Origin: CAJQGY01 sp905478015
Lineage (GTDB): Bacteria; Pseudomonadota; Gammaproteobacteria; Magnimaribacterales; D2472
Length of the DNA stretch: 64,000 bases
Direction of reading: 5' to 3'
NCBI GenBank assembly: GCA_943788365.1
Contig: CALSPZ010000001.1
Coordinates: 744,001 to 808,000, forward strand
Shown here: positions 44,801-52,203 of the stretch, one piece after another
Layout: every line of letters begins with the position of its first letter
How positions within the stretch are numbered: the stretch's first letter is position 1
Program-made: the position numbers and the translations under genes
The notes under the pieces: generated by a model
What the model saw: the letters and a program-made list of their open reading frames with translations, nothing else
Database searches by the model: none
What the model was told of the DNA's origin: nothing

Positions 44801-45887
44801 TGTTTGATGTAGGATCAACTCTCAACGTATCAGATATATATGAGCCTTTATCTAACTCGTTAATAAATAAGCAATGAACTTGAGGAATATTGTTTTCTCT
44901 TAATAATTCAAGTATTTCAGCAGAGATCTCTGTATTTGCTTCTACTAAAACTTCGCCAGTTTCTTGGTTTATGATATCTTGCGATAAAGTTTTCCCAATT
45001 AAATATTCATCTCCAAGCTTGATCTCGCTTACTTTAGCTGCGGATAAGTCTTTAATGTGTCTAGCAGTTATTCTTCTTCCAGCTGCAACATATACTTTGC
45101 TCTTTACTTTAATGTCTACTGAAAGTGTTTCACCTCGAAGTCTTTCAGGGATAAGAGCCAGCTTAACTGCGTCTTTTTCTAGTGTATATAAGTCTTCATC
45201 ATAAAATTCAGAAAGAATCTCCTGAGTGCTCATATCAAGAGCTCTTAACATAATTGTTGCTGGTATTTTTCTTCTTCTATCTATTCTTGAGAATAAAATA
45301 TCTTTTGGGTCAAATTCAAAATCAAGCCATGACCCTCTGTAAGGTATCACCCTTGCAGAATAAAGAACCTTTCCTGATGAGTGAGTCTTTCCTTTGTCAT
45401 GATCATAGAAAACGCCTGGAGATCTGTGAAGTTGAGAAACAACAACTCTCTCAGTACCATTCACAACAAAAGATGCATCAGGTGTCATTAATGGGACTTC
45501 TCCCATAAATACTTCACCTTCTTTTATATCTTTAACTTCTTTAAAGTTTGTTTCTCTATCATAGATTACTAACTTTACTTTAATTCTAAGTGGTGCAGAG
45601 TAGGATAGTCCTTGAACTAAGCACTCTTGAACATCATAAGCTGGTTTACCAAGCTCATATGAAACATATTCTAGAGCAGCATTTCCTGAAACACTTTTAA
45701 TCGGAAATAGAGAATTAAATACATCCTCTAGTCCTTGATTCTTTCGTGAATCAGGAGCCAAATCAGCTTGTAAAAATTCAGAATAAGATTTTGTTTGGGT
45801 TTCCACCAAGTTTGGTAAATCCATCACCTTGGCAAAGGTTCCAAAATTCTTTCTTATTCTTTTCTTTTCTGTATAGCTATATGACAT
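41826..45887 (-). CDS. rpoB: RNA polymerase beta subunit
   Basis: Forms the catalytic cleft with beta-prime. 1353 residues, close to E. coli. The rifampicin pocket is wild type ([20 protein letters not shown]), followed by the switch region [22 protein letters not shown]. C-terminal [24 protein letters not shown] is intact. Only 35 nt separate it from rplL, so the long attenuator region of E. coli is missing and its level is tied more directly to L7/L12. Confidence 0.98.
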   Translation of the reverse strand: [1353 protein letters not shown]

Positions 45888-45922
45888 AAATGCGCCCTGT
45901 AAAATATGTTAGTTAAATGTTA

Positions 45923-46303
45923 TTACTTAAGTTCTGCAGTAGCTCCAGCTTCTGTTAATTGCTTAACAATTGCTTCAGCGTCGTCTTTCTTAGCCCCTTC
46001 TTTTACAGTTGTTGGTGCTCCATCAACCATATCTTTAGCCTCTTTTAGACCTAGGCCTGTAATAGCTCTTACCGCTTTAATAACTTGAACTTTTTGATCA
46101 CCAGTTGCACTTAATACAACATCAAACTCATCCTTTTCTTCAGCTGCCTCAGCGTCTCCGCCGCCTGCTGCTGCTGGTGCTGCTGCTACAGCTGCTGCTG
46201 CAGTTACACCAAATTTTTCTTCTATATCAGAAATTAGATCAACAAGATCCATAACTGACATTTCTTCTATTGCTTTTAAGATATCTTCTTTAGTAGTTGC
46301 CAT
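45923..46303 (-). CDS. rplL: 50S ribosomal protein L7/L12
   Basis: Stalk protein, present in several copies per ribosome, that recruits translation GTPases. 126 residues: N-terminal dimerisation helices, an Ala/Gly-rich hinge (about 33-52) and the C-terminal domain (KVQVIKAVRAITGLGLKEAKDMVDGAP). 18 nt after rplJ. Confidence 0.98.
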   Translation of the reverse strand: MATTKEDILKAIEEMSVMDLVDLISDIEEKFGVTAAAAVAAAPAAAGGGDAEAAEEKDEFDVVLSATGDQKVQVIKAVRAITGLGLKEAKDMVDGAPTTVKEGAKKDDAEAIVKQLTEAGATAELK

Positions 46304-46321
46304 CTCTTCTTCTCCTTATAA

Positions 46322-46852
46322 TTAGGCTGATGCCTGTTTTTTGTCTTGAACTGCTGCTAAAACTCTAGCTAATTTACTTGGAACCTCATTTAACAAGGTT
46401 GCAAATTTACTAACTGGAGCTTGTAATACAGATGCTACCAAACCATAAGCCTCATCTCTTGAAGGAAGTTTAGCTAGAATATCTATCTGAGCTCCATCAA
46501 GTAATTGGCCCTCAACCACTAATGCTTTTACTTCAAGTGAATCAAAGTTTTTTGCATAAGTTTTGAGTAGCTTAGCTGCTGCACCTGGCTCATCAAATGA
46601 AAAAGCAAACAATGAAGGACCAACCAACGCCTCATCAGAACAACCAAAATCAGTTCCCTCAAAAGCTAATTTAGCTAGTGAGTTTTTGATTATTTGTATA
46701 TGAATACCGGCTTCGGTAGCATTTTTTCTGACCTCTGAGAGCTCAGCAACTTTCATTCCTCTTGCATCAGAAATAACCAAAGATGATGCTTTTGATGCAA
46801 CCTCTTTAACTTCTAAAACAATTTTTTCTTTTTCAATTTTTGTTAACGCCAC
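46322..46852 (-). CDS. rplJ: 50S ribosomal protein L10 (GTG start)
   Basis: Stalk base that binds 23S rRNA and L7/L12 dimers. 176 residues; KIEKEKIVLEVKEVA start, VSDARGMKV-like segment (ISDARGMKVAELSEVR), L12-binding C-terminal helix. Start is GTG, 8 nt after AGGAG. The upstream leader carries the structure by which L10 represses its own synthesis. Confidence 0.97.
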   Translation of the reverse strand: MALTKIEKEKIVLEVKEVASKASSLVISDARGMKVAELSEVRKNATEAGIHIQIIKNSLAKLAFEGTDFGCSDEALVGPSLFAFSFDEPGAAAKLLKTYAKNFDSLEVKALVVEGQLLDGAQIDILAKLPSRDEAYGLVASVLQAPVSKFATLLNEVPSKLARVLAAVQDKKQASA

Positions 46853-47015
46853 AGCAATTTCTCCTGTTTAAGCCTTACGGCTATTCGGCGACAAACTGCA
46901 TAATTACAATTTGAACACCACCTACGTAGGAAATTAAGTCTTTCGACACCTACGGTCTTTGACGGCTGCGTAAAACGCAACTATCTAAAGCTATAATTTC
47001 TTACAGCTTTAAAAC
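46853..47015 (-). promoter_or_regulatory. L10 leader (autoregulatory 5' region of rplJ)
   Basis: The 163-nt gap between rplA and rplJ. On the minus strand CGTAGG (46954-46949) pairs with CCTACG (46930-46925) around an inner GTC-GAAA-GAC hairpin (46947-46938), and GTAAGGCTTAAACAGGAG runs into the ribosome-binding site, as in the E. coli rplJ leader. A second 10-bp hairpin with a GAAA loop lies at 46987-47010 just after rplA. Family assignment (Rfam L10_leader type) is by position and features, not a covariance search. Confidence 0.7.
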
Positions 47016-47708
47016 TTATATAAACTCCGAAGAGCTTACTTTTACACCTGGGCCCATAGTGCTACTTAGAGCAATATTCCCAATAAAAACACCTTTAGCA
47101 GATGCTGGTTTTAATTTTGTTAATTCACTGATTAGAGCAGTTGCATTTGAAATAATTTTTTCATTATCAAATGATAGCTTTCCAATACTTCCGTGAATGA
47201 TGCCATTTTTATCTGTTCTAAATCTTACCTGCCCAGCTTTTGCATTATTTACAGCAGTTGCAACGTCATCTGTTACGGTTCCAGTTTTAGGGTTAGGCAT
47301 TAATCCTTTTGGTCCAAGTATTTGACCTAACTTACCAACAACCCTCATAGCGCTGCTTGCGGAAACAACAACATCTACAGATATCTCTTCTTTAGTAAAT
47401 TTTTCAGCAAGATCATCCATTCCTATATACTCAGCTCCAGCTTCTTTTGCAGCATCAGCTTGATCTCCATCAGCAAAAACAGCAACAGAAACTTGTTTAC
47501 CTAAGCTATTAGGTAGTGTAACTGCTCCTCTAACATTTTGATCTGACTTATTAGGATCTACTCCAAGTCTTATTGAAATATCTACAGATTCTTCAAATTT
47601 ATCTGACTTAACTGATTTAAATATTTCCATAGCCTCTGAAACTGAATATGTCTTCTCAGTATCAAGATTCTCAGCTAGTACTTTTTGTTTTTTAGTTAAT
47701 TTACTCAC
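47016..47708 (-). CDS. rplA: 50S ribosomal protein L1 (GTG start)
   Basis: Stalk protein guiding E-site tRNA release. 230 residues; VDISIRLGVDPNKSDQNVRGAV and LGQILGPKGLMPNPKTGTV are diagnostic. Overlaps rplK by 4 nt (GTGA). In E. coli L1 represses rplKA through a leader before rplK; no such gap exists here. Confidence 0.97.
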   Translation of the reverse strand: MSKLTKKQKVLAENLDTEKTYSVSEAMEIFKSVKSDKFEESVDISIRLGVDPNKSDQNVRGAVTLPNSLGKQVSVAVFADGDQADAAKEAGAEYIGMDDLAEKFTKEEISVDVVVSASSAMRVVGKLGQILGPKGLMPNPKTGTVTDDVATAVNNAKAGQVRFRTDKNGIIHGSIGKLSFDNEKIISNATALISELTKLKPASAKGVFIGNIALSSTMGPGVKVSSSEFI

Positions 47709-48133
47709 AGCTCTACATCAACTCCCATACTTCTTGCGGTACCAGCAATAATTAATACTGCTGCATCCATATCATTTGAATTTAGATCAGGCTCTTTAGC
47801 ATTAGCTATATCTTCTAACTGTGATCTGGTTAATTTTCCAACTTTTTCTCTATTTGGTTCGCCGCTTCCCTTTGGAATACCAAGAGCCTTTCTAATTAGA
47901 ACTGCAGCTGGAGGAGACTTTACAATAAACGTGAAGGATTTATCTTCATATACTGAAATGACTACTGGAAGAGGTAAACCCTTCTCAGCATTTTGTGTTT
48001 CTGCATTAAATGCGTTACAGAAATCCATGATATTTACACCCACCTGGCCAAGAGCTGGGCCTACTGGAGGACTCGGATTAGCTGCTCCTGCTGGAATTTG
48101 TAATTTTAAAATATTTACTACTTTTTTTGCCAT
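47705..48133 (-). CDS. rplK: 50S ribosomal protein L11
   Basis: GTPase-centre protein, needed for RelA activation by uncharged tRNA. 142 residues with LQIPAGAANPSPPVGPALGQ and GTARSMGVDVEL. Overlaps nusG by one base (TAATG). Confidence 0.98.
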   Translation of the reverse strand: MAKKVVNILKLQIPAGAANPSPPVGPALGQVGVNIMDFCNAFNAETQNAEKGLPLPVVISVYEDKSFTFIVKSPPAAVLIRKALGIPKGSGEPNREKVGKLTRSQLEDIANAKEPDLNSNDMDAAVLIIAGTARSMGVDVEL

Positions 48134-48660
48134 TATGTTTTCTCTATTTGAATGAACCCTAGCTCAACTGGTGTTGCTCTACCTAAAATTTGAACTGATA
48201 CCTTAACAATATTCCTTTCGTAGTCGACAAACTCAACAACTCCATTAAAGTCATTGAATGGCCCATCACAGACCCTTACAACTTCACCTGGTTCATATAA
48301 TGTTTTCGGAGCCGGAGCATCTTCACCAACTTCAATTCTATTAATTATATTATTTACATCATCTTCAGATATAGGCAAAGGTCTATCTTTAGTACCTCCC
48401 ACAAAACCTGAAACTCTTGGTGTAGATTGAACTAACTGCCAAGAATCATCTTCTAGAAGCATCTGTATTAATATATAACCTGGGAAGAATTTTCTTTCAG
48501 TTGTTTTTTTTGCACCGCCCTTTAGCTCAACAATCTGTTCAGTTGGTATTAAAATTTCGCCAAATTTCTCAGACAAGTTATTAAGCTCAATCTTTTCTTC
48601 TAAAGCTATTTTTACTTTTTGCTCATAGCCTGAATAAGCTTGAATTACATACCATTCCAT
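48133..48660 (-). CDS. nusG: Transcription termination/antitermination protein NusG
   Basis: Elongation factor linking polymerase with Rho or with S10 in the ribosome. 175 residues: NGN domain from EWYVIQAYSGYEQKVK, with KKTTERKFFPGYILIQM, and C-terminal KOW domain (GEVVRVCDGPFNDFNGVVEFVD). 4 nt after secE, the universal pair. Confidence 0.98.
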   Translation of the reverse strand: MEWYVIQAYSGYEQKVKIALEEKIELNNLSEKFGEILIPTEQIVELKGGAKKTTERKFFPGYILIQMLLEDDSWQLVQSTPRVSGFVGGTKDRPLPISEDDVNNIINRIEVGEDAPAPKTLYEPGEVVRVCDGPFNDFNGVVEFVDYERNIVKVSVQILGRATPVELGFIQIEKT

Positions 48661-48664
48661 AATA

Positions 48665-49027
48665 TTAACCCAGTACCAATTTAGTTAAGAAACTTAATAG
48701 ACTTTCCAAACCCCAGAAAAATATGACCAGAAGAACAATGGAAACAAATACAACAAGGAATGTTTGGGTTGTTTCTAATCTAGTAGGCCAAACAACCTTT
48801 CTTATTTCTGTCCTAGACTCTCTCATCAGCTTAATGGAATTAGATCCAAAAGATGTTGTTGCTAAGACAACTAACCCAAGAATAAATAAGAAAACTACTC
48901 CAAGCACTCTGTACAAAAAAGCGACTTCTACAAAATAGCTATTAGCAATCACAGCAGAGCTAAATATAGCTAATGATATTAACCATTTTACTTTATCTAG
49001 TGTTTTTGAAGCTGTTCCTTTACTCAT
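48665..49027 (-). CDS. secE: Protein translocase subunit SecE
   Basis: Clamp subunit of the Sec translocon. 120 residues with three hydrophobic segments as in E. coli; the conserved cytoplasmic amphipathic stretch RTEIRKVVWPTRLETTQT precedes the last helix. 30 nt after tRNA-Trp and 4 nt before nusG. Confidence 0.96.
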   Translation of the reverse strand: MSKGTASKTLDKVKWLISLAIFSSAVIANSYFVEVAFLYRVLGVVFLFILGLVVLATTSFGSNSIKLMRESRTEIRKVVWPTRLETTQTFLVVFVSIVLLVIFFWGLESLLSFLTKLVLG

Positions 49028-49057
49028 AAAATTCCTTATTCACCAGTAATAATTAAT

Positions 49058-49133
49058 TGGCAGGCCAGGAGGGTCTCGAACCCACAACCCCCGGTTTTGG
49101 AGACCGGTACTCTACCAATTGAGCTACTGGCCT
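49058..49133 (-). tRNA. tRNA-Trp (CCA anticodon)
   Basis: 76 nt with encoded CCA. Acceptor AGGCCAG/CTGGCCT, anticodon stem CCGGT/ACCGG with loop CTCCAAA, T loop TTCGAGA. Sits between tuf and secE, a common gammaproteobacterial arrangement. Confidence 0.97.
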
Positions 49134-49164
49134 AAAACATATTTTCATATTATTAAAGACAAGT

Positions 49165-49189
49165 AAGCCGAGACACTAGGCCTCGGCTT
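49165..49189 (-). terminator. Hairpin after tuf
   Basis: AAGCCGAG/CTCGGCTT, 8-bp stem with a 9-nt loop, 16 nt after the tuf stop. The following RNA (ACTTGTCTTTAATAAT) is only moderately U-rich, so termination may be partial, lowering expression of tRNA-Trp-secE-nusG relative to tuf. Confidence 0.6.
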
Positions 49190-49204
49190 TGATCGTCAAT
49201 TTTT

Positions 49205-50395
49205 CTACTCAATAATTTTTGCTACTACGCCAGCACCAACAGTTCTTCCACCTTCTCTAATCGCAAACTTAAGACCTTCATCCATAGCGATAGGGGCAAT
49301 AAGTGTAACCACCATTTTAATATTGTCACCAGGCATAACCATTTCAACTCCATCAGGAAGTTCGCATGCTCCAGTCACATCAGTTGTTCTGAAATAGAAT
49401 TGTGGTCTATAGTTGCTGAAGAATGGTGTATGTCTTCCACCTTCTTCTTTACTTAACACATATATTTCAGCTTCGAATTTAGTATGAGGTAGAATTGCTC
49501 CAGGTTTTGATAAAACCTGTCCTCTCTCAACAGCTTCTCTATCGATACCTCTTAGTAAGATACCGCAGTTCTCACCTGCTCTACCTTCGTCAAGAGATTT
49601 TCTAAACATTTCAACACCTGTACAAGTTGTTTGAGTTGTATCTTTAATACCAACAATTTCTAAGGCATCACCAGTATTTACAACACCTGTTTCGATTCTA
49701 CCTGTTACAACAGTTCCTCTACCTGAGATAGTGAAAACATCCTCGATAGGCATTAAGAAAGCTCCATCAACTGGTCTTTCTGGCTCTGGTACATATGAAT
49801 CTAATGTTTCGATTAATTTAGTGACAGCAGGGACACCGATATCTGAAGTGTCTCCCTCTAATGCTTTTAATGCACTTCCAACGATGATCGGCGTATCGTC
49901 ACCTGGAAAGTCATATTCATTTAAAAGCTCTCTTATTTCTAGCTCTACTAGTTCTTGTAATTCTGGATCATCAACTTGGTCTGCTTTGTTCATGAAAACA
50001 ACAATATATGGAACGCCAACTTGTCTAGCAAGAAGAATGTGCTCTCTTGTTTGAGGCATTGGCCCATCTGCTGCACTTACTACAAGTATAGCTCCATCCA
50101 TCTGAGCAGCACCAGTAATCATATTTTTAACGTAATCTGCGTGACCTGGGCAATCAACGTGAGCGTAATGACGTGCTGTTGAAACGTACTCAACGTGAGA
50201 AGTAGCAATTGTAATTCCTCTTTCTCTCTCTTCTGGAGCATTATCAATATTAGCAAAGTCTACAGCGTCTCCGCCAAATACTTCTGCTGCAACTTTTGTT
50301 AAAGCAGCTGTTAGTGTTGTTTTACCATGGTCAACGTGACCAACTGTCCCAACGTTTACGTGGGGTAAGGTTCTTTCGAATTTTTCTCTAGCCAT
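49205..50395 (-). CDS. tuf: Elongation factor Tu
   Basis: Delivers aminoacyl-tRNA to the ribosome. 396 residues; G1 GHVDHGKT (19-26), DCPGHADYVKNM, NKAD, and the C-terminal IREGGRTVGAGVVAKI. Starts 42 nt after tRNA-Thr, the tufB position of E. coli. It is the only tuf in this window; whether a second exists elsewhere is unknown. Confidence 0.98.
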   Translation of the reverse strand: MAREKFERTLPHVNVGTVGHVDHGKTTLTAALTKVAAEVFGGDAVDFANIDNAPEERERGITIATSHVEYVSTARHYAHVDCPGHADYVKNMITGAAQMDGAILVVSAADGPMPQTREHILLARQVGVPYIVVFMNKADQVDDPELQELVELEIRELLNEYDFPGDDTPIIVGSALKALEGDTSDIGVPAVTKLIETLDSYVPEPERPVDGAFLMPIEDVFTISGRGTVVTGRIETGVVNTGDALEIVGIKDTTQTTCTGVEMFRKSLDEGRAGENCGILLRGIDREAVERGQVLSKPGAILPHTKFEAEIYVLSKEEGGRHTPFFSNYRPQFYFRTTDVTGACELPDGVEMVMPGDNIKMVVTLIAPIAMDEGLKFAIREGGRTVGAGVVAKIIE

Positions 50396-50437
50396 TTTTT
50401 TACGCCTCTCTGAAATTAATATTTTTTTTATAAAAAT

Positions 50438-50512
50438 TGGAGCTCATAACCGGACTTGAACCGGTGACCTCTTACTTACCAAGCAAGTGCTCTACCGCTG
50501 AGCTATATGAGC
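50438..50512 (-). tRNA. tRNA-Thr (GGT anticodon)
   Basis: 75 nt with encoded CCA. Acceptor GCTCATA/TATGAGC, D stem GCTC/GAGC, anticodon loop TTGGTAA, T stem ACCGG/CCGGT. Located directly before tuf, matching thrT of E. coli; the glyT that usually lies between tRNA-Tyr and this tRNA is missing. Confidence 0.97.
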
Positions 50513-50536
50513 CCGAGATAAGCATCCTATTTTTAA

Positions 50537-50573
50537 GGTGGCGTATTATCCCTTTAAAAATTGATAAACTCAA
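50537..50573 (-). promoter_or_regulatory. Promoter of tRNA-Thr-tuf
   Basis: Minus strand: -35 TTGAGT (50573-50568), 17-nt spacer, -10 GATAAT (50550-50545), then ACGCCACC. The start near 50538 gives a 26-nt precursor to tRNA-Thr. The surrounding 119-nt gap to tRNA-Tyr holds no gene. Confidence 0.75.
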
Positions 50574-50631
50574 CCTTTTTGCAATATAATTTTACAGATT
50601 TTTTTTAGGATGAAATATAAAGAAATTATAA

Positions 50632-50715
50632 TGGTGGAGAGGGTAGGATTCGAACCTACGTAGCCGAAGCGGCAGATTTACAGTCTGCTGGTATTAACCA
50701 CTCACCCACCTCTCC
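50632..50715 (-). tRNA. tRNA-Tyr (GTA anticodon)
   Basis: 84 nt, class II with a long variable arm (CGCTTCGGCTACG region) and encoded CCA. Acceptor GGAGAGG/CCTCTCC, anticodon stem CAGAC/ATCTG region with loop TGTAA. First tRNA of the tuf cluster, with a possible TTGACT -35 box at 50758-50753 upstream but no clear -10. Confidence 0.97.
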
Positions 50716-50772
50716 ATTTCAAGGAGACTATTTTTGTTCTAGAATGCATTTAAGTCAACTAATTTTTTTACA

Positions 50773-51513
50773 TTGAGCAAATTAGATCTAAGTATTATAA
50801 AAAAAAATATTCCATTAGATGAGGTAGACATAGAAATATTTGATGAAATAGATTCAACAAATGAGGAGTGTAAAAGAAGTATTAGCAACAAAATACTGTC
50901 TGTTAAAATTGCTAACAAACAAACAAAAGGAAGAGGTAGAAGAGGCAAGAATTGGTCTAGCCCAAATACTGGCAATATATATATGTCAATTGCTATAAAA
51001 AACTTTGAAACTGATTTCCCATTAAGCTTGTCTGCAGGTGTTATTTCTTATGAAGCCATTAGGTCAATTTCAAAAAATGATCAACTTGGATTGAAGTGGC
51101 CAAATGATATTATTTTTAATAGCAAGAAAGTTGGAGGGATTTTAGTTGAGCAAGAGATACTTGGAAAAGATATCTTAAGTATTACTGGAATTGGTATAAA
51201 TATTAATTTGCCACATAGGGAAGCTTGGTGGGGTGATCTTTCTGAGCTTGATGCTGAGCTAAAAAGAGAAGAAATTATTAATCAAATAATTCTAGGTTTC
51301 ATTAATTTTAAAAATGATAATATTGACATGAAAAAAAAGTGGGAGAGCTCTTGTATGCATTTACAAAAAAAAATAAAAATTATTCAAGATGGTAATATTG
51401 TTGATGAGGGAACTTTTATCGGAATAAATAAAGATGGTAGCTTGCTTCTTCAAGGCATAGATGATTTAAAAACATACCATTTTGGTGAAATATCAATATT
51501 AGGGGTTTACTGA
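50773..51513 (+). CDS. birA: Biotin--protein ligase without DNA-binding domain
   Basis: Attaches biotin to the carboxyl carrier protein of acetyl-CoA carboxylase. 246 residues; TKGRGRRGKNWSSP (biotinyl-AMP loop), LGLKWPNDI and KVGGILVEQE are diagnostic. The N-terminal winged helix of E. coli BirA is absent, so this is a group I ligase that cannot repress biotin genes. The start is uncertain: no ATG between the upstream stop (50740) and the conserved domain; TTG at 50773 is the best candidate though without a clear ribosome-binding site. Coupled to msrA by TGATG. Confidence 0.9.
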   Translation: MSKLDLSIIKKNIPLDEVDIEIFDEIDSTNEECKRSISNKILSVKIANKQTKGRGRRGKNWSSPNTGNIYMSIAIKNFETDFPLSLSAGVISYEAIRSISKNDQLGLKWPNDIIFNSKKVGGILVEQEILGKDILSITGIGININLPHREAWWGDLSELDAELKREEIINQIILGFINFKNDNIDMKKKWESSCMHLQKKIKIIQDGNIVDEGTFIGINKDGSLLLQGIDDLKTYHFGEISILGVY

Positions 51514-52067
51514 TGATTCATTTTTTAAAGAATATAAATTTGGATGTCGATATTCCTAAAGGATATAAAGAGATAATTTTAGGAGCTGGATGTTTTTGGG
51601 GAGTAGAAAGAAAATTTTGGGATTTAGATGGTGTCTATTTAACTTCAGTTGGATATTGTGGAGGTGAATTAAATAACCCATCCTATGAAGAGGTTTGTAA
51701 AGGACAGTCAAATCATGCTGAGGTTATTAAAATTTACTATGATCCAAATGTAATTACATTGACGGATTTATTGGTTGTATTTTGGGAGTGTCATGATCCC
51801 ACTCAAGGGATGAGGCAGGGGAATGATATTGGAACCCAATATAGATCTTTTATAAATTGTTTGCATAATGAAGATCTTAAAATAATAAATGATTCTAAAA
51901 TTAAGTATCAGTCTATTTTAATTCAAAACGGTTACAGTGAAATTACCACCGAAATAGTTGAAAATAAAAGTTATTTCATAGCTGAAGAATATCATCAGCA
52001 ATACCTAGCTAAAAATCCAAATGGTTATTGCGGGATTGGGGGCACAAATTGCCCTTTCCCAAAATAA
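51513..52067 (+). CDS. msrA: Peptide methionine-S-sulfoxide reductase MsrA
   Basis: Repairs oxidised methionine using a catalytic cysteine. 184 residues: GAGCFWGVERKFW with the nucleophile, GYCGGELNNPSYEEVC, HAEVIKIYYDP, and a C-terminal GYCGIGGTNCPFPK that holds the recycling cysteines. Overlaps birA by one base and ends 25 nt before tRNA-Thr. Confidence 0.96.
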   Translation: MIHFLKNINLDVDIPKGYKEIILGAGCFWGVERKFWDLDGVYLTSVGYCGGELNNPSYEEVCKGQSNHAEVIKIYYDPNVITLTDLLVVFWECHDPTQGMRQGNDIGTQYRSFINCLHNEDLKIINDSKIKYQSILIQNGYSEITTEIVENKSYFIAEEYHQQYLAKNPNGYCGIGGTNCPFPK

Positions 52068-52076
52068 TTATTTGTA

Positions 52077-52082
52077 TATAAT
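52077..52082 (+). promoter_or_regulatory. -10 box of tRNA-Thr(TGT) promoter
   Basis: TATAAT 10 nt before the mature tRNA 5' end, in the 25-nt gap after msrA. No clear -35. Confidence 0.5.
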
Positions 52083-52092
52083 ACCTATCTTC

Positions 52093-52169
<77 letters not shown>

Positions 52170-52176
52170 AATACCA

Positions 52177-52203
52177 AAACCCATCTTTATGATGGGTTTT
52201 TTT
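52177..52203. terminator. Terminator after tRNA-Thr, probably bidirectional
   Basis: AAACCCATC, short TTTAT loop, GATGGGTTT followed by TTTT. It serves the tRNA (and msrA) on the plus strand; read on the minus strand it overlaps the end of the amidohydrolase gene (stop at 52202), where the A-run also gives a U-rich end. Confidence 0.8.
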
